A DNA stretch of 57,942 nucleotides from an uncultured Aquabacterium sp. (GTDB lineage: Bacteria > Pseudomonadota > Gammaproteobacteria > Burkholderiales > Burkholderiaceae_C). How positions within the stretch are numbered: position 1 is the first letter of the stretch; every line of letters begins with the position of its first letter. Shown here one piece after another: positions 9,003-18,077 of this stretch. Below the pieces are notes generated by a model. It saw nothing but the letters and a program-made list of their open reading frames with translations. It did no database searches and was not told the origin of the DNA. Both the position numbers and the translations under genes were made by a program. The stretch is taken from assembly GCF_947366995.1 (NCBI RefSeq), contig NZ_CANBCC010000020.1, forward strand, positions 1 through 57,942. The letters run 5' to 3'.

Positions 9003-10487
9003 TCAGCTCGCAGCGTGCTCGCGGTCGGCGCGTTCGAAACGCACCACCATGCGCTTGGTCGGTTTCGGGCCGATCAGGCTGAACACGACGATGGCGATGC
9101 TCGACAGGATGAAGCCTGGGATGATTTCGTACAGGCCCAGCCAGCCGAACTGCTTCCACACGATCACGGTGACGGCACCGACCAGCATGCCGGCCAGGGC
9201 GCCGTTGCGGGTCATGCCCTTCCACAGCACCGAGAACAGCACCAGCGGGCCGAAGGCGGCACCGAAGCCGGCCCAGGCGTAGGACACCAGGCCCAGCACG
9301 CGGTTGTTCGGGTTGGTGGCCAGCACGATGGCGATCACCGCCACCAGGAACACCATGGCGCGGCCCACCCACACGAGTTCCTTTTCAGAGGCGTTCGGGC
9401 GGAAGAAGGGCTTGTAGAAGTCTTCGGTGAGTGCGCTCGAGCACACCAGCAGCTGACAGCTCAGCGTGCTCATCACGGCAGCCAGGATGGCCGACAGCAG
9501 CACACCGGCCACCCACGGATTGAACAGGATCTTGGCCAGCTCGATGAACACGCGCTCGGGGTTCTCGGTCACGGCTTGAGCCTGGTCGGGATGGGCCGAG
9601 AAATAGGCGATGCCGAAGAAGCCGACGGCCATGGCACCCACCAGACAGACCACCATCCACACCATGCCGATGCGGCGGGCGTTCGGAATGGACTTCACCG
9701 AGTCGATGGCCATGAAGCGCGCGAGGATGTGCGGTTGACCGAAGTAGCCCAGGCCCCAGGCCATGAGGGAGGCGATGCCGATGGCGCTCGTGCCCTTGAA
9801 CAGGTTGAAGGCTTCGCTGTTCTTCATCTCGATGGCGGCGAGCGTGGGGTCGATGCCGCCGGTGGCCAGCATCACGGCGATGGGCGTGAGGATGAGCGCG
9901 AAGATCATCAGGCTGGCCTGCACGGTGTCCGTCCAGCTCACGGCAAGGAAGCCACCCACGAAGGTGTAGGCGATCGTGGCGGCGGCGCCGGCCCACAGAG
10001 CGGTGTCGTAGCTCATGCCGAAGGTGCTCTCGAACAGGCGCGCACCGGCCACGACGCCGGAGGCGCAGTAAATGGTGAAGAACACCAGGATCACCAGGCC
10101 GGAGAGGACACGCAGCACGCGGCTGTCGTCCTCGAAGCGGTGGCTGAAGTAATCCGGCAGCGTCAGCGCGTTGCCGTTATGTTCGGTGTGCACGCGCAGA
10201 CGGCCGGCCACGAAGTACCAGTTGAGCCAGGCCCCGATGATCAGACCCGTGGCGATCCAGCTTTCAGACAGGCCGGAGACGAACAGCGCGCCGGGCAGGC
10301 CCATCAGCAGCCAGCCGCTCATGTCGGACGCGCCGGCAGACAGGGCCGTCACGAAACTGCCCAGACTTCGCCCGCCCAGGATGTAGTCCGACAGGTTTTC
10401 GGTGGAGCGATAGGCGAGGAAGCCGATCAGCACCATCGCGGCGATGTAGATCACGAAGGTGATCAGGGTTGGGTTGGAGAAGCTCAT
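9003..10487 (-). CDS. putP: Sodium/proline symporter
   Basis: A protein of 494 residues from ATG at 10487 ([11 protein letters not shown]). It belongs to the sodium:solute symporter family and imports proline with Na+ through the inner membrane. About 13 hydrophobic segments are visible, with the N-terminal [20 protein letters not shown] and [14 protein letters not shown] segments characteristic of PutP, where the Na+ and proline sites lie. The C-terminus is short and charged. A purine-rich AGGGG lies about 7 bases upstream of the start. An AraC-type regulator is encoded 205 bp upstream on the same strand, and gdhA lies downstream, suggesting amino-acid use. Confidence 0.93.
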   Translation of the reverse strand: MSFSNPTLITFVIYIAAMVLIGFLAYRSTENLSDYILGGRSLGSFVTALSAGASDMSGWLLMGLPGALFVSGLSESWIATGLIIGAWLNWYFVAGRLRVHTEHNGNALTLPDYFSHRFEDDSRVLRVLSGLVILVFFTIYCASGVVAGARLFESTFGMSYDTALWAGAAATIAYTFVGGFLAVSWTDTVQASLMIFALILTPIAVMLATGGIDPTLAAIEMKNSEAFNLFKGTSAIGIASLMAWGLGYFGQPHILARFMAIDSVKSIPNARRIGMVWMVVCLVGAMAVGFFGIAYFSAHPDQAQAVTENPERVFIELAKILFNPWVAGVLLSAILAAVMSTLSCQLLVCSSALTEDFYKPFFRPNASEKELVWVGRAMVFLVAVIAIVLATNPNNRVLGLVSYAWAGFGAAFGPLVLFSVLWKGMTRNGALAGMLVGAVTVIVWKQFGWLGLYEIIPGFILSSIAIVVFSLIGPKPTKRMVVRFERADREHAAS

Positions 10488-10639
10488 GAGGTGGACCCCT
10501 GGCGGGGCGTCTGGGCGGGTGGAGGGAAGCAGCTTGCGCCAGTGCCGGAAGGCGGCCGTGCGGGGCGACTGTCTTACGGTCACCTCGGGCGAGGTGCGGC
10601 TTGGTGGGCAGCGTAGGGGAGCGTTGACCGATTTTTTTA

Positions 10640-10678
10640 CCGGCTCTCCGATGGTTTTTCGGAAAACTCCGGAGCCGG
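10640..10678. repeat. Nested inverted repeat between araC-type gene and putP
   Basis: Arms CCGGCTC (10640-10646) and GAGCCGG (10672-10678) enclose a second pair, TCCGA (10647-10651) and TCGGA (10659-10663). The run of T (10632-10638) lies on the wrong side for a plus-strand terminator, and on the minus strand the stem is followed by A residues. It may be a regulator site upstream of putP. Confidence 0.45.
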
Positions 10679-10692
10679 GCAGGGTGATCGGT

Positions 10693-11457
10693 TCAGGCTT
10701 GTGCCAGCCGTGCTGTGCGCAGGCGCCTGGGCGTCATGCCCAGGTGGCGGCTCATGGCCGTGGTCAGGGCGCTCTGGCTCGAGAAGCCGCAATCCTCGGC
10801 GACCTGAAGCACCGGCAGGCTGCTGTCCCGCAACAGCATGCTCGCGCGCTTCAGCCGTGCCTGCAGCAGGTATTGGTGGGGCGTCATGCCGGCAACCCGC
10901 TTGAACTCGGCGTGAAAGTGGCTGGTGCTCATGCACGCGACCCGGGCCAGTTCCTGCACGCCAATGGGCCGAGCCAGGTGCCGGTCGATGAAGGTGTCGA
11001 TGCGGCCGACATCCAGACGCCCTGTGCGGGCGGGTGTGTCCTGCTCGAACAGACGCAGATGCAGCGCCCGCAGCAGGGTGGCCCCCAGCCCCTGGGCCAG
11101 CAAAGGGTCGCTGCCAAAGCGCTTCAGTTCTGCGCTGGCATAGCACAGCAGGTGCTGGAAGTCGGCGTCCAGCAGGGGGTAACGAGGCACCGAGAACAGG
11201 CGGCTCATGACGTCGAGGTCGGGCGTCTGCATGTCGCCTGCGTCGAAGTCGATGATGAGCATGCGGTTGTCACCCAAGCCGGCGAACTGGTGTTCGGCGT
11301 TGCCAGGCACCAGGCAGGCTCGCATCCGGCACACCTCGCCGCCATGGCCTTCCACCTCGAACTCGGCTTTCCCATCCACGGACAGCACAAGCTGGTGGTG
11401 CCTGTGCGCATGGTGGTGCGCATCGGGGCTCAGGGGAATCAGGCGGGTGTGGAGCAT
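10693..11457 (-). CDS. AraC-family transcriptional regulator
   Basis: About 254 residues from ATG 11457; a GTG at 11487 would add 10 residues and the start is uncertain. The N-terminal half is a cupin-like sensor (HHHAHRHHQLVLSVDG, a His-rich strand typical of AraC cupins). The C-terminal 100 residues carry two HTH motifs, IGVQELARVACMSTSHFHAE and PVLQVAEDCGFSSQSALTTA. Such proteins usually activate adjacent catabolic or transport genes; putP, downstream on the same strand, is the obvious candidate. The ligand is unknown. Confidence 0.88.
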   Translation of the reverse strand: MLHTRLIPLSPDAHHHAHRHHQLVLSVDGKAEFEVEGHGGEVCRMRACLVPGNAEHQFAGLGDNRMLIIDFDAGDMQTPDLDVMSRLFSVPRYPLLDADFQHLLCYASAELKRFGSDPLLAQGLGATLLRALHLRLFEQDTPARTGRLDVGRIDTFIDRHLARPIGVQELARVACMSTSHFHAEFKRVAGMTPHQYLLQARLKRASMLLRDSSLPVLQVAEDCGFSSQSALTTAMSRHLGMTPRRLRTARLAQA

Positions 11458-11545
11458 GTTGCAGCGGACGGCCGCGTCGGGCACCACGCGGGTGCACCAA
11501 CGGACACTCTCATTATTAAAGCAAGTTGAATGCCGGACTTCGGGG

Positions 11546-12442
11546 TTAACCCTTGGATTGCTCTATCAGAAAGCCGAGGACGGTCCGGGCCGCGTCTTCG
11601 GGGTGACTCTGCATGAAGCAGTGCCCCCCGGGAAACTCGGCCTCTTCCACCGCGCTGTTGACGAGGGTCCAGCGCGAGACAGCCTCGCGCACGAAGCCGA
11701 AGGTGTGCGAGGCCCGCAGGACCAGGGTGGGGGTGCGCACCCGGCCCAGGGAGGCCCACAGTCGCTCCGGCCCGGTGCTGAAGATCTCTGCCTCGCGGGC
11801 GGGCGGGCATTTCAGGCTCACGCTGCCGTCAGCCGCTTCCCGCATGCCATGGGTAACGAACGCGTGCAGCGCCTCGTCCGTCCAGCCCTTGTAGACGCCG
11901 CGGCCGTGCAGTGCCTGGAAAGCGGCCTCGCGGCTGGCCCAGTGGTGGCGTCGCTGCCGGGCCTGCCGCGCCAGCGGTGCCAGCTTGGCGGTGCCGGTCA
12001 TCTCGGCCAGAGTGAGGCCAAACAGCATGGCGGGCGGCATCAGCACCGGATCCAGCAGCACGGCACGCGAGAAGTGCCGAGGGTGCTCGGCCATCATCAG
12101 CGCCGTCAGCACGCCGCCGAAGCTGTGGCCGAGGGCCAGGTGTGGCACCTGCCGGAACGCGTGGCCCTGCGCCTGCAAGGCTTCCAGCGCCAGTTCGGCG
12201 TTGCGGTTCCAGCCAAGAAAGCGCGCGCCCTCGTCGCTGTCGCCATGCCCTTGCACGTCGCTGAGCCACAGGTCGAAGTGGGCGCTGAGCGGCTTCAGCA
12301 TGGGCTCGTACATGCGGGCGCAGAACCCGTTGCCATGTAGCACGTGCAACAACGGCTTGCCACTGGGGACGCTGTGCCAGCCCCGCAGGGTGAACCCTTC
12401 ACGGGCGGGATGAGACCACGGGTGCAGCTTCAGTTCATGCAT
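11546..12442 (-). CDS. Alpha/beta hydrolase
   Basis: A protein of 298 residues from ATG at 12442; the longer upstream frame is not convincing. It has the alpha/beta-hydrolase fold signatures: oxyanion segment LHGNGFCARMYEPML, nucleophile elbow LGHSFGG, an acid residue in the region RTPTLVLRASHTFG, and the catalytic His in GGHCFMQSHPED near the C-terminus. No signal peptide, so it is cytoplasmic. The substrate is unknown; relatives act on esters, lactones or acyl thioesters. It lies downstream of the thiolase gene on the same strand but behind a strong terminator, so it is probably transcribed separately. Confidence 0.85.
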   Translation of the reverse strand: MHELKLHPWSHPAREGFTLRGWHSVPSGKPLLHVLHGNGFCARMYEPMLKPLSAHFDLWLSDVQGHGDSDEGARFLGWNRNAELALEALQAQGHAFRQVPHLALGHSFGGVLTALMMAEHPRHFSRAVLLDPVLMPPAMLFGLTLAEMTGTAKLAPLARQARQRRHHWASREAAFQALHGRGVYKGWTDEALHAFVTHGMREAADGSVSLKCPPAREAEIFSTGPERLWASLGRVRTPTLVLRASHTFGFVREAVSRWTLVNSAVEEAEFPGGHCFMQSHPEDAARTVLGFLIEQSKG

Positions 12443-12465
12443 GGCGCGAGATGGTAGGCGCGAAC

Positions 12466-12489
12466 GAAAAAGGGGCCTGGTGGCCCCTT
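12466..12489 (-). terminator. Terminator of the thiolase gene
   Basis: A perfect 8-bp stem (AAGGGGCC 12470-12477 with GGCCCCTT 12482-12489) with the 4-base loop TGGT is followed on the minus strand by TTTTTCG. It lies 22 bp past the thiolase stop codon. Confidence 0.85.
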
Positions 12490-12510
12490 GGTGCGTGATG
12501 TGGTCGGCGC

Positions 12511-13698
12511 TTATTGCAGACGCTCGATCACCATGGCGATGCCCTGGCCGCCGCCAATGCACATCGTGATCAGCGCGTAGCGGCCGTTGGTGCGCTGCAG
12601 TTCGTACAGTGCCTTGGTCACCAGAATGGCGCCGGTGGCCCCGACCGGGTGGCCCAGCGAGATGCCCGAGCCGTTCGGGTTGGTCTTGTCGGCCGGGAAG
12701 CCCATTTCCTTGGACACGGCGCAGGCCTGGGCGGCGAACGCTTCGTTGGACTCGATGACGTCGAGGTCGGCCACGGTCAGGCCGGCCTTGGCCAGGGCGG
12801 CCTTCGAGGCGGGCACGGGGCCGATGCCCATGTACTCGGGCTCGACGCCAGCGTGGCCATAGGACACCAGGCGGGCCAGCGGCTTCAGACCCAGTTCCTT
12901 GGCCTTCTCGGCCGAGGCCATGACCACGGCGGCGGCGCCATCGTTCAGCGTCGAGGCGTTGCCGGCGGTGACGGTGCCTTCTTCCTTCTTGAACGCGGGC
13001 TTCATCTTGCCCAGCGTGTCGACGCTGGTGTCGGCCTTCACGCCTTCATCGGTGTCGAACACCACGACGCCCTTGCGGGTTTTGATCTCCACAGGAACGA
13101 TCTGTTCCTTGAACAGGCCGGCGGCGATGGCCTTGGCGGCGCGGGCCTGAGACTCGGCCGCGTAGGCGTCCTGCTGCTCGCGGCTGATACCGTGGCGGGC
13201 GGCCACGTTCTCGGCCGTGATGCCCATGTGGATGTTCAGGCGTGGGTCATGCAGCGCGCCCAGCATGAAGTCCAGCATCTTCACGTCGCCCATGCGCGCG
13301 CCCCAGCGATTGCTGGTGACGAGGTAGGCGCCACGGCTCATGGACTCGGCACCGGCGCCGATGGCCACGTCGCAGTCGCCCAGCAGGATGGACTGGGCGG
13401 CCGACACGATGGCCTGCAGGCCCGAGCCGCACAGGCGGTTGACGTTGAAGGCGGGGGTTTCCTGCGGCACGCCGGCTTCGAGCGCGGCCACACGGCTGAT
13501 GTAGGCGTCCTGCGGCACGGACGGGATCACGTTGCCGAGCACGACATGGCCGACGTCCTTCGGGGCCACGCCGGCGCGCTCCAGCGCGGTCTTGATGACC
13601 AGGGCGCCGAGTTGCGCAGGGGGAATGTCCTTCAGCGAGCCACCGAAGCTGCCGATGGCGGTACGGGCTGCGCCCACGAAGACGACGTCACGGGTCAT
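12511..13698 (-). CDS. Acetyl-CoA acetyltransferase (thiolase)
   Basis: A protein of 395 residues from ATG at 13698 with AAGGAA upstream. It condenses two acetyl-CoA to acetoacetyl-CoA or cleaves 3-ketoacyl-CoA. All thiolase elements are present: the acyl-accepting Cys in [10 protein letters not shown] (about residue 90), the NEAFAAQ segment, the His of [11 protein letters not shown] and the second Cys in CIGGGQG. Length is that of biosynthetic thiolases such as PhaA, BktB or AtoB; I cannot choose between polyhydroxyalkanoate synthesis, ketone-body and fatty-acid roles from sequence alone. It is monocistronic with its own terminator. Confidence 0.93.
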   Translation of the reverse strand: MTRDVVFVGAARTAIGSFGGSLKDIPPAQLGALVIKTALERAGVAPKDVGHVVLGNVIPSVPQDAYISRVAALEAGVPQETPAFNVNRLCGSGLQAIVSAAQSILLGDCDVAIGAGAESMSRGAYLVTSNRWGARMGDVKMLDFMLGALHDPRLNIHMGITAENVAARHGISREQQDAYAAESQARAAKAIAAGLFKEQIVPVEIKTRKGVVVFDTDEGVKADTSVDTLGKMKPAFKKEEGTVTAGNASTLNDGAAAVVMASAEKAKELGLKPLARLVSYGHAGVEPEYMGIGPVPASKAALAKAGLTVADLDVIESNEAFAAQACAVSKEMGFPADKTNPNGSGISLGHPVGATGAILVTKALYELQRTNGRYALITMCIGGGQGIAMVIERLQ

Positions 13699-13803
13699 GT
13701 GTGTTCCTTGCAGGGGTGAAAACGCGATCATGCACCGCCAATCAGGCGGGCGTCGTTGTCAGATTATCCGTGAAAACACGGGGGAGGGTACAGAAAGGTA
13801 CCC

Positions 13804-14442
13804 TCACGGCTCGATCAGACCCTCGCGTACCGCCAGCAGGGTCATCTCCGCCTGGTTCTGCAGGCCCAGTTTCTGTTTGATGTTGTAAAGGTAGGTGCCG
13901 ACCGTCGAGGCGGACAACTGCATGGCTTCAGCGAGCTGCTGGACGCTTTGCCCGCGGGCCAGGCCAAGGAAGGCCTCGAACTCGCGCTCGGACAGGCGCC
14001 CCAGCACCGTGGCGCCCGCTTCTTCACCGGCGTGCAGGCGCTGGGCGATCAGTGGATCGAGCGCGATGCGACCCGCGGCCACGTCGCGAATGGCCTGGAC
14101 CAGCGCTTCGGCGGCGCCCCGTTTGGAGAGGTAGCCGCAGGCCCCTGCCTTCAGCACGCGGCGTGGGTGGCTGGCGTCTTCGTGGGCCGACAGGGCGAGC
14201 ACCCGCGCATCGCGGTCGAAGGACACCAGGCGCCGCACGGCCTCGATGCCGCCCATGCCTGGCATGGTGATGTCCATCACGACGACGTCGGGGCGCAGGG
14301 CGGCGTAGAGATCCAGCGCCTGCTCGCCGCTGTCGGCTTCGCCCACGACGACGATGTCCGGCGTGGTCTGCAGCAGCAGACGGAAGCCCATGCGCACGAC
14401 CGCGTGGTCGTCGACGAGGAGAACGTGGAGGCGGGAGCTCAT
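13804..14442 (-). CDS. NarL/FixJ-type response regulator (MoxX-like context)
   Basis: A protein of 212 residues. The receiver domain (1-120) has the acidic pair D11-D12, the phosphorylated D57 in VVMDITMPGMGG and a later Lys. The C-terminal LuxR-type HTH (about 148-208) is LSEREFEAFLGLARGQSVQQ followed by LAEAMQLSASTVGTYLYNIK. It starts directly after the kinase stop codon, so the pair is co-transcribed and probably translationally coupled. Given the kinase's MoxY-like sensor and the neighbouring pqq cluster, it may control quinoprotein dehydrogenase or PQQ genes; that is inference from context. A short hairpin (GAGGGTAC/GTACCCTC) overlaps its stop codon but lacks a U tract. Confidence 0.92.
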   Translation of the reverse strand: MSSRLHVLLVDDHAVVRMGFRLLLQTTPDIVVVGEADSGEQALDLYAALRPDVVVMDITMPGMGGIEAVRRLVSFDRDARVLALSAHEDASHPRRVLKAGACGYLSKRGAAEALVQAIRDVAAGRIALDPLIAQRLHAGEEAGATVLGRLSEREFEAFLGLARGQSVQQLAEAMQLSASTVGTYLYNIKQKLGLQNQAEMTLLAVREGLIEP

Positions 14443-15801
14443 TCAGGTGCCTGAAACGGGAGACTGGGACCAGGGCAGGGCGGCCGACAGGCGCAGGCCG
14501 GGGCGGGGGGCGGCGGGCTGCGCGGCAGAAAGCGTCAGTGTGCCGCCAAGTGCCTGAACCCGCTCGCGTATGCCCAGGAGGCCGTGGTGGCCGGGGCGCT
14601 GCCATGCGGCGGGTAGACCGATGCCATCGTCTTGCACAGCGAGTTCGAGCGCGTGGCCCGTGCATGTGAGTGCCACGCTGATGTGGTGCGCCTGCGCGTG
14701 CTTGATGGCGTTGGTCACAGCCTCCTGCACGATGCGATACGCGGCGGTGGCCAGGGTGTCTCCCAGGCCATCCGGCAAAGGGTCGACGTGCAGCGTGATG
14801 TCGAGCGTGGGCGCCACCTGCCGCCAGTCCAGCAGCAGGTCCGACAGGGCATCGTGCAGACCCAGGCGGTCGAGCGCGAGCGGGCGCAGGCGCGGCAGCA
14901 TGCCCTGCAGGCTGGCGGCCATGTCGTCGGACACGCGCTTGAGCAGGCCCACCAGCTCGGCCTTGTCGCGCATCAGGGCCGGATCCTGGCTCAGGACCTG
15001 AGCCACCGTGCGCAGGGCCGTGAGTTGCTGGCCGAGTTCATCATGCAGATCACGGGCAATGCGGGCGCGCTCGGCTTCCACACGCTGAAGAATGACCTGG
15101 GTGAGCTCGCGTGACTGAGCAAGGCTCGCCTGCGCGGCACGGGCCTCGTCGCGCGCATGCAGGTTGTCCTGAATGGACTGCGCCATGTCGTTGAAGGCCT
15201 GGCTCATCAGGGCGGCTTCGCGCCCTGGCAGCGGTGGCAGGCGGGTGTCGTAATCACCGCGCTGAAGGCTGCGCAATGCCCCTTCGATGCGGGCCAGGGG
15301 TGCCAGGGTGCGCACCAGCGTCAACGCCGTGAAGCCACCCACCACCACGAGGCCCGCGGCCACATGCAGCATCAGCTGGACGAAATCGTCCCATCCATCG
15401 AGCACGGCGCGAGACGGATCGGGCCGCACCGACAGTCGCCCCCCAGGCAACGCGATGTTCTGCACCGCAGTGCGTGGCATGACGAGCGCGGCAAACCAGT
15501 CGGGAGCCTGCCGGCCAGGCTTGTAGGGCGAAGGGGGCGACACATAGGCCACCCCGCCCTGTGCGTCGAACAGGGTGATCTCGTTGGCGCGCACGCGGCC
15601 CAGGCCCTGCACCATGATCCGGGCTTCCGCGAAGGGCCGCTGGTTCACCACCCGCAGCACCTGCACGGCCACGCGGCTGGCCGCCTCGATTTCTTCGTGC
15701 ACGCTGCGCCGGGTGCCATTGATCTCGCGCCAGGCCAGCAGGCCCACGGTGAGCGCCATCAGGGCCACGATGACAAGCGTGAGGCGCAGCCGCAGGCTCA
15801 T
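14443..15801 (-). CDS. MoxY-like sensor histidine kinase
   Basis: A protein of 452 residues from ATG at 15801, overlapping the pip stop as ATGA. Order: transmembrane helix 1 (about 7-26); a periplasmic sensor of about 120 residues resembling the LapD/MoxY N-terminal domain (EIEAASRVAVQVL, ANEITLFDAQGG, QAPDWFAALV); helix 2; HAMP (IEGALRSLQRGDYDTRLPPL); HisKA_3 with phospho-acceptor H253 in ARDLHDELGQQ; and an HATPase domain (AYRIVQEAVTNAIKHA, DDGIGLP). MoxY-type kinases in methylotrophs regulate methanol-oxidation genes, so the position next to pqqABCDE is suggestive. The stimulus is unknown. Confidence 0.9.
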   Translation of the reverse strand: MSLRLRLTLVIVALMALTVGLLAWREINGTRRSVHEEIEAASRVAVQVLRVVNQRPFAEARIMVQGLGRVRANEITLFDAQGGVAYVSPPSPYKPGRQAPDWFAALVMPRTAVQNIALPGGRLSVRPDPSRAVLDGWDDFVQLMLHVAAGLVVVGGFTALTLVRTLAPLARIEGALRSLQRGDYDTRLPPLPGREAALMSQAFNDMAQSIQDNLHARDEARAAQASLAQSRELTQVILQRVEAERARIARDLHDELGQQLTALRTVAQVLSQDPALMRDKAELVGLLKRVSDDMAASLQGMLPRLRPLALDRLGLHDALSDLLLDWRQVAPTLDITLHVDPLPDGLGDTLATAAYRIVQEAVTNAIKHAQAHHISVALTCTGHALELAVQDDGIGLPAAWQRPGHHGLLGIRERVQALGGTLTLSAAQPAAPRPGLRLSAALPWSQSPVSGT

Positions 15802-16802
15802 GGCGTCGCCTCCTGCTCGGCGAAGCGCCCGTGCGCCAGAAAGTGCGCCAATTGTTGACGCATGGCGGACTGCATGGCCGGCTCGAACGGTGCATGGCCC
15901 ACACCGGGCACCCAGTGCAGCACGCTGCCGGGCCACGCTGCGTGCACGGCCTCGGCATTGGCAGGGCGGCACACCAGGTCGTGCGTGCCGTGCAGCAGCA
16001 CGCCGGGCAGATGGCCGAGCCCGCGCGCGCCCTCGATCAGCTCGCTGTCTTTCAGGAAGCACCGGTGACGCAGGTAATGCGTCTGGATCCGCCCGCGGGC
16101 CAGCAGGCGATCGGCTTCCGGGCTGCCTGGTGCCGGCACGGCTGGGCCATCGGGTGGTGGCTCAACGGGCGATTCGAGCGCCGCTTCCCAGCGCAGCCAG
16201 CGCACCAGCGCACGATGGGCTTTTGCTGCGTCGCCGCTTCGGAAGGCCTCGGCGTATCGCTCGATGAGGGCATGTGGCGCCTGCCCTTCGGCAAACGCGG
16301 CGTAGGCGGCGGGGCGCACGGCACGCGCGCCGTCCACGAACCAGTCGATGTCGGCCTGCTGGCCGAGGAAGGTGCCGCGCAGCAGCAGGCCCAGGCAGTG
16401 TTGGCCATGGCGCAGGGCGTAGGTCAGGGCCAGCGTCGCACCCCATGAGCCGCCGACCACGAGCCAGCGCGCGATGCCGAGGTGCTGACGCAGGGCCTCG
16501 ATGTCGTCGACGAGGTCGGCGGTGGTGTTGTGCGCGATGTCGCCTAGGGGCGTGCTGCGCCCGCATCCTCGCTGGTCGAACAGCACCACCTGCCAGCGGG
16601 CCAGATCGAAGAACTCGAGGTTTCGTGCGCTGCTGCCGCTGCCGGGGCCGCCGTGCAGCACGACCGCGGGCATGCCATCCGGTGTGCCGTGCCGCGACCA
16701 GGCGATGCGGTGGCCGGCACCCACGTCGAGCCAGCCGGAATCCTGCAGACACAGCGCAGAAGACAGCGAGGGCAGCTTGGGCAACCGGGGAGGCGTGGGC
16801 AT
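15798..16802 (-). CDS. pip: Prolyl aminopeptidase (proline iminopeptidase)
   Basis: A protein of 334 residues of the S33 alpha/beta-hydrolase family that removes N-terminal proline from peptides in the cytoplasm. Visible features are the oxyanion HGGPGSG motif, DQRGCGRSTP, which is very characteristic of this family, the nucleophile elbow GGSWGATLAL, and the late GTHDLVCRP (Asp) and VPGVGHAPFEP (His). Length is slightly above the usual 315. It is the first gene of a three-gene operon with the sensor kinase and response regulator, joined by a 4-bp overlap. That coupling is unusual and gives no obvious functional link, unless peptide processing is part of the signal. Confidence 0.9.
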   Translation of the reverse strand: MPTPPRLPKLPSLSSALCLQDSGWLDVGAGHRIAWSRHGTPDGMPAVVLHGGPGSGSSARNLEFFDLARWQVVLFDQRGCGRSTPLGDIAHNTTADLVDDIEALRQHLGIARWLVVGGSWGATLALTYALRHGQHCLGLLLRGTFLGQQADIDWFVDGARAVRPAAYAAFAEGQAPHALIERYAEAFRSGDAAKAHRALVRWLRWEAALESPVEPPPDGPAVPAPGSPEADRLLARGRIQTHYLRHRCFLKDSELIEGARGLGHLPGVLLHGTHDLVCRPANAEAVHAAWPGSVLHWVPGVGHAPFEPAMQSAMRQQLAHFLAHGRFAEQEATP

Positions 16803-16860
16803 GGCGGGATGCTAGCAGCGCGAGGGTGGTGCGGCGGTGTACCACGGTGTGTCACGGACT

Positions 16861-16875
16861 GTTCCAAAACGGAAC
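16861..16875. promoter_or_regulatory. Operator-like inverted repeat upstream of pqqA
   Basis: GTTCC (16861-16865) and GGAAC (16871-16875) are separated by AAAAC, in the 214-bp divergent interval between pip and pqqA, about 140 bp before pqqA. It could bind a regulator of PQQ synthesis, such as the neighbouring response regulator or an enhancer-binding activator. I found no convincing sigma-54 promoter nearby. Confidence 0.4.
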
Positions 16876-17016
16876 TCCAGAAATTCATGAGCCGGGCTGC
16901 AGGAAACCCGTGATGGCAGTCGCATCCCGACCTGCCTACAGTGTGTTCAGCCGTCACGCCGTGATGGCCCGTGCGGGCAGCGAGCCCGTGCGACACCCCT
17001 CAAAGGAGACCTGCTC

Positions 17017-17091
17017 ATGACCTGGGAAACCCCTGCCGCCACCGACCTGCGCTTTGGCTTCGAAATCACGATGTACATCGCCAACCGCTGA
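17017..17091 (+). CDS. pqqA: PqqA, ribosomal precursor peptide of PQQ
   Basis: A 24-residue peptide from ATG at 17017, preceded by AAAGGAGA. It ends RFGFEITMYIANR and has Glu16 and Tyr20 in the invariant E-x-x-x-Y spacing; these two residues are cross-linked by PqqE and become the PQQ skeleton. Length and residue positions are exactly those of canonical PqqA. It is the first gene of pqqABCDE, 68 bp before pqqB, and such genes are usually expressed at higher level than the enzymes downstream. No pqqF protease gene is in the window. Confidence 0.97.
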   Translation: MTWETPAATDLRFGFEITMYIANR

Positions 17092-17159
17092 GCTTCGGCT
17101 CGGCGAACCCGGTGCGCCGGCTGCCACGGCACTGGCGCACCTGAACCGGATTCCCTTCT

Positions 17160-18077
17160 GTGAAAATCCGCATTCTGGGCAGTGCCGCCGGTGGTGGCTT
17201 TCCGCAGTGGAACTGCAACTGCCATAACTGCCGCGGCTGGCGCGAAGGCACTGTGCGAGCCAAGGCGCGCACCCAGTCTTCGATTGCGGTCAGCGCCGAT
17301 GACGAACGCTGGCTGCTGTTCAATGCCTCGCCCGACATCCTGCAGCAGCTGCGCGAGTTTCCAGCGCTGCAACCGGGCCGCGCCCTGCGCGACACCGCCA
17401 TCGAGGCCATCGTGCTGATGGACGCGCAGATCGATCACACCACCGGCCTCTACATGCTGCGCGAGCACCGCCAGCCGTGGGCCATCTGGTGCACGGCGCC
17501 GGTGCGCAGCGACCTGATGGGCGGCAACCCGCTGTTCCAGGTGCTGTCGCACTACAGCGGCGTGGCGTGGCACGCGATGCCGCTGGACCAGGCCGGTTTT
17601 GCCATCGACCGCCTGCCCGGCCTGCACCTGCAGGCGCTGCCTCTGCTGTCGAACGCCCCGCCTTACTCGCCACGCCGCGATCAGCCCGACCCGGGCGACA
17701 ACGCCGGGATGCTGGTTCGTGATGCGCGCAGCGGCCGCAGCCTGTTCTACGCGCCCGGCCTCGGGCAGATGGAGCCCCATGTGTGGGCCGCCATGCAGCA
17801 GGCCGACTGCGTGCTGGTGGACGGCACACTGTGGACGGACGACGAGATGATCCGCCTGGGTGCGTCCACGCGCACTGCCCGTGCCATGGGCCACATGCCG
17901 CTGAGCGGCGAGGACGGCATGCTGGCCTGGCTCGACCGCCTGCCCGCCACGACGCGCAAGGTGCTCATCCACATCAACAACACCAACCCCATCCTCGACG
18001 AGGACAGCCCCGAGCGCGCCGAACTGGCCCGCCGCGGCGTCGAGGTGGCCGAAGACGGCATGGAGATCATTCTGTGA
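17160..18077 (+). CDS. pqqB: PqqB, PQQ biosynthesis metallo-hydrolase-fold protein
   Basis: A protein of 305 residues from a GTG at 17160, the usual family length. It has a metallo-beta-lactamase fold with the N-terminal [16 protein letters not shown] signature, including the structural Cys-rich segment CNCHNCRGW, and a metal-ligand region around [12 protein letters not shown]. PqqB is reported to oxidise the tyrosine part of the PqqE/D product in the PQQ pathway. It is cytoplasmic. Its stop codon overlaps the pqqC start (GTGA), so the two are translationally coupled. Confidence 0.96.
   Translation: MKIRILGSAAGGGFPQWNCNCHNCRGWREGTVRAKARTQSSIAVSADDERWLLFNASPDILQQLREFPALQPGRALRDTAIEAIVLMDAQIDHTTGLYMLREHRQPWAIWCTAPVRSDLMGGNPLFQVLSHYSGVAWHAMPLDQAGFAIDRLPGLHLQALPLLSNAPPYSPRRDQPDPGDNAGMLVRDARSGRSLFYAPGLGQMEPHVWAAMQQADCVLVDGTLWTDDEMIRLGASTRTARAMGHMPLSGEDGMLAWLDRLPATTRKVLIHINNTNPILDEDSPERAELARRGVEVAEDGMEIIL

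Noticed and set aside
13784-13805. Hairpin GAGGGTAC/GTACCCTC at the end of the response-regulator gene
   Set aside because: It overlaps the stop codon and is followed by C residues rather than a U tract on the coding strand, so I do not call it a terminator.
16876-17016. Sigma-54 promoter for pqqA
   Set aside because: TGGCAG and TGGCCC words occur but none has the GC doublet at the required -12 spacing.
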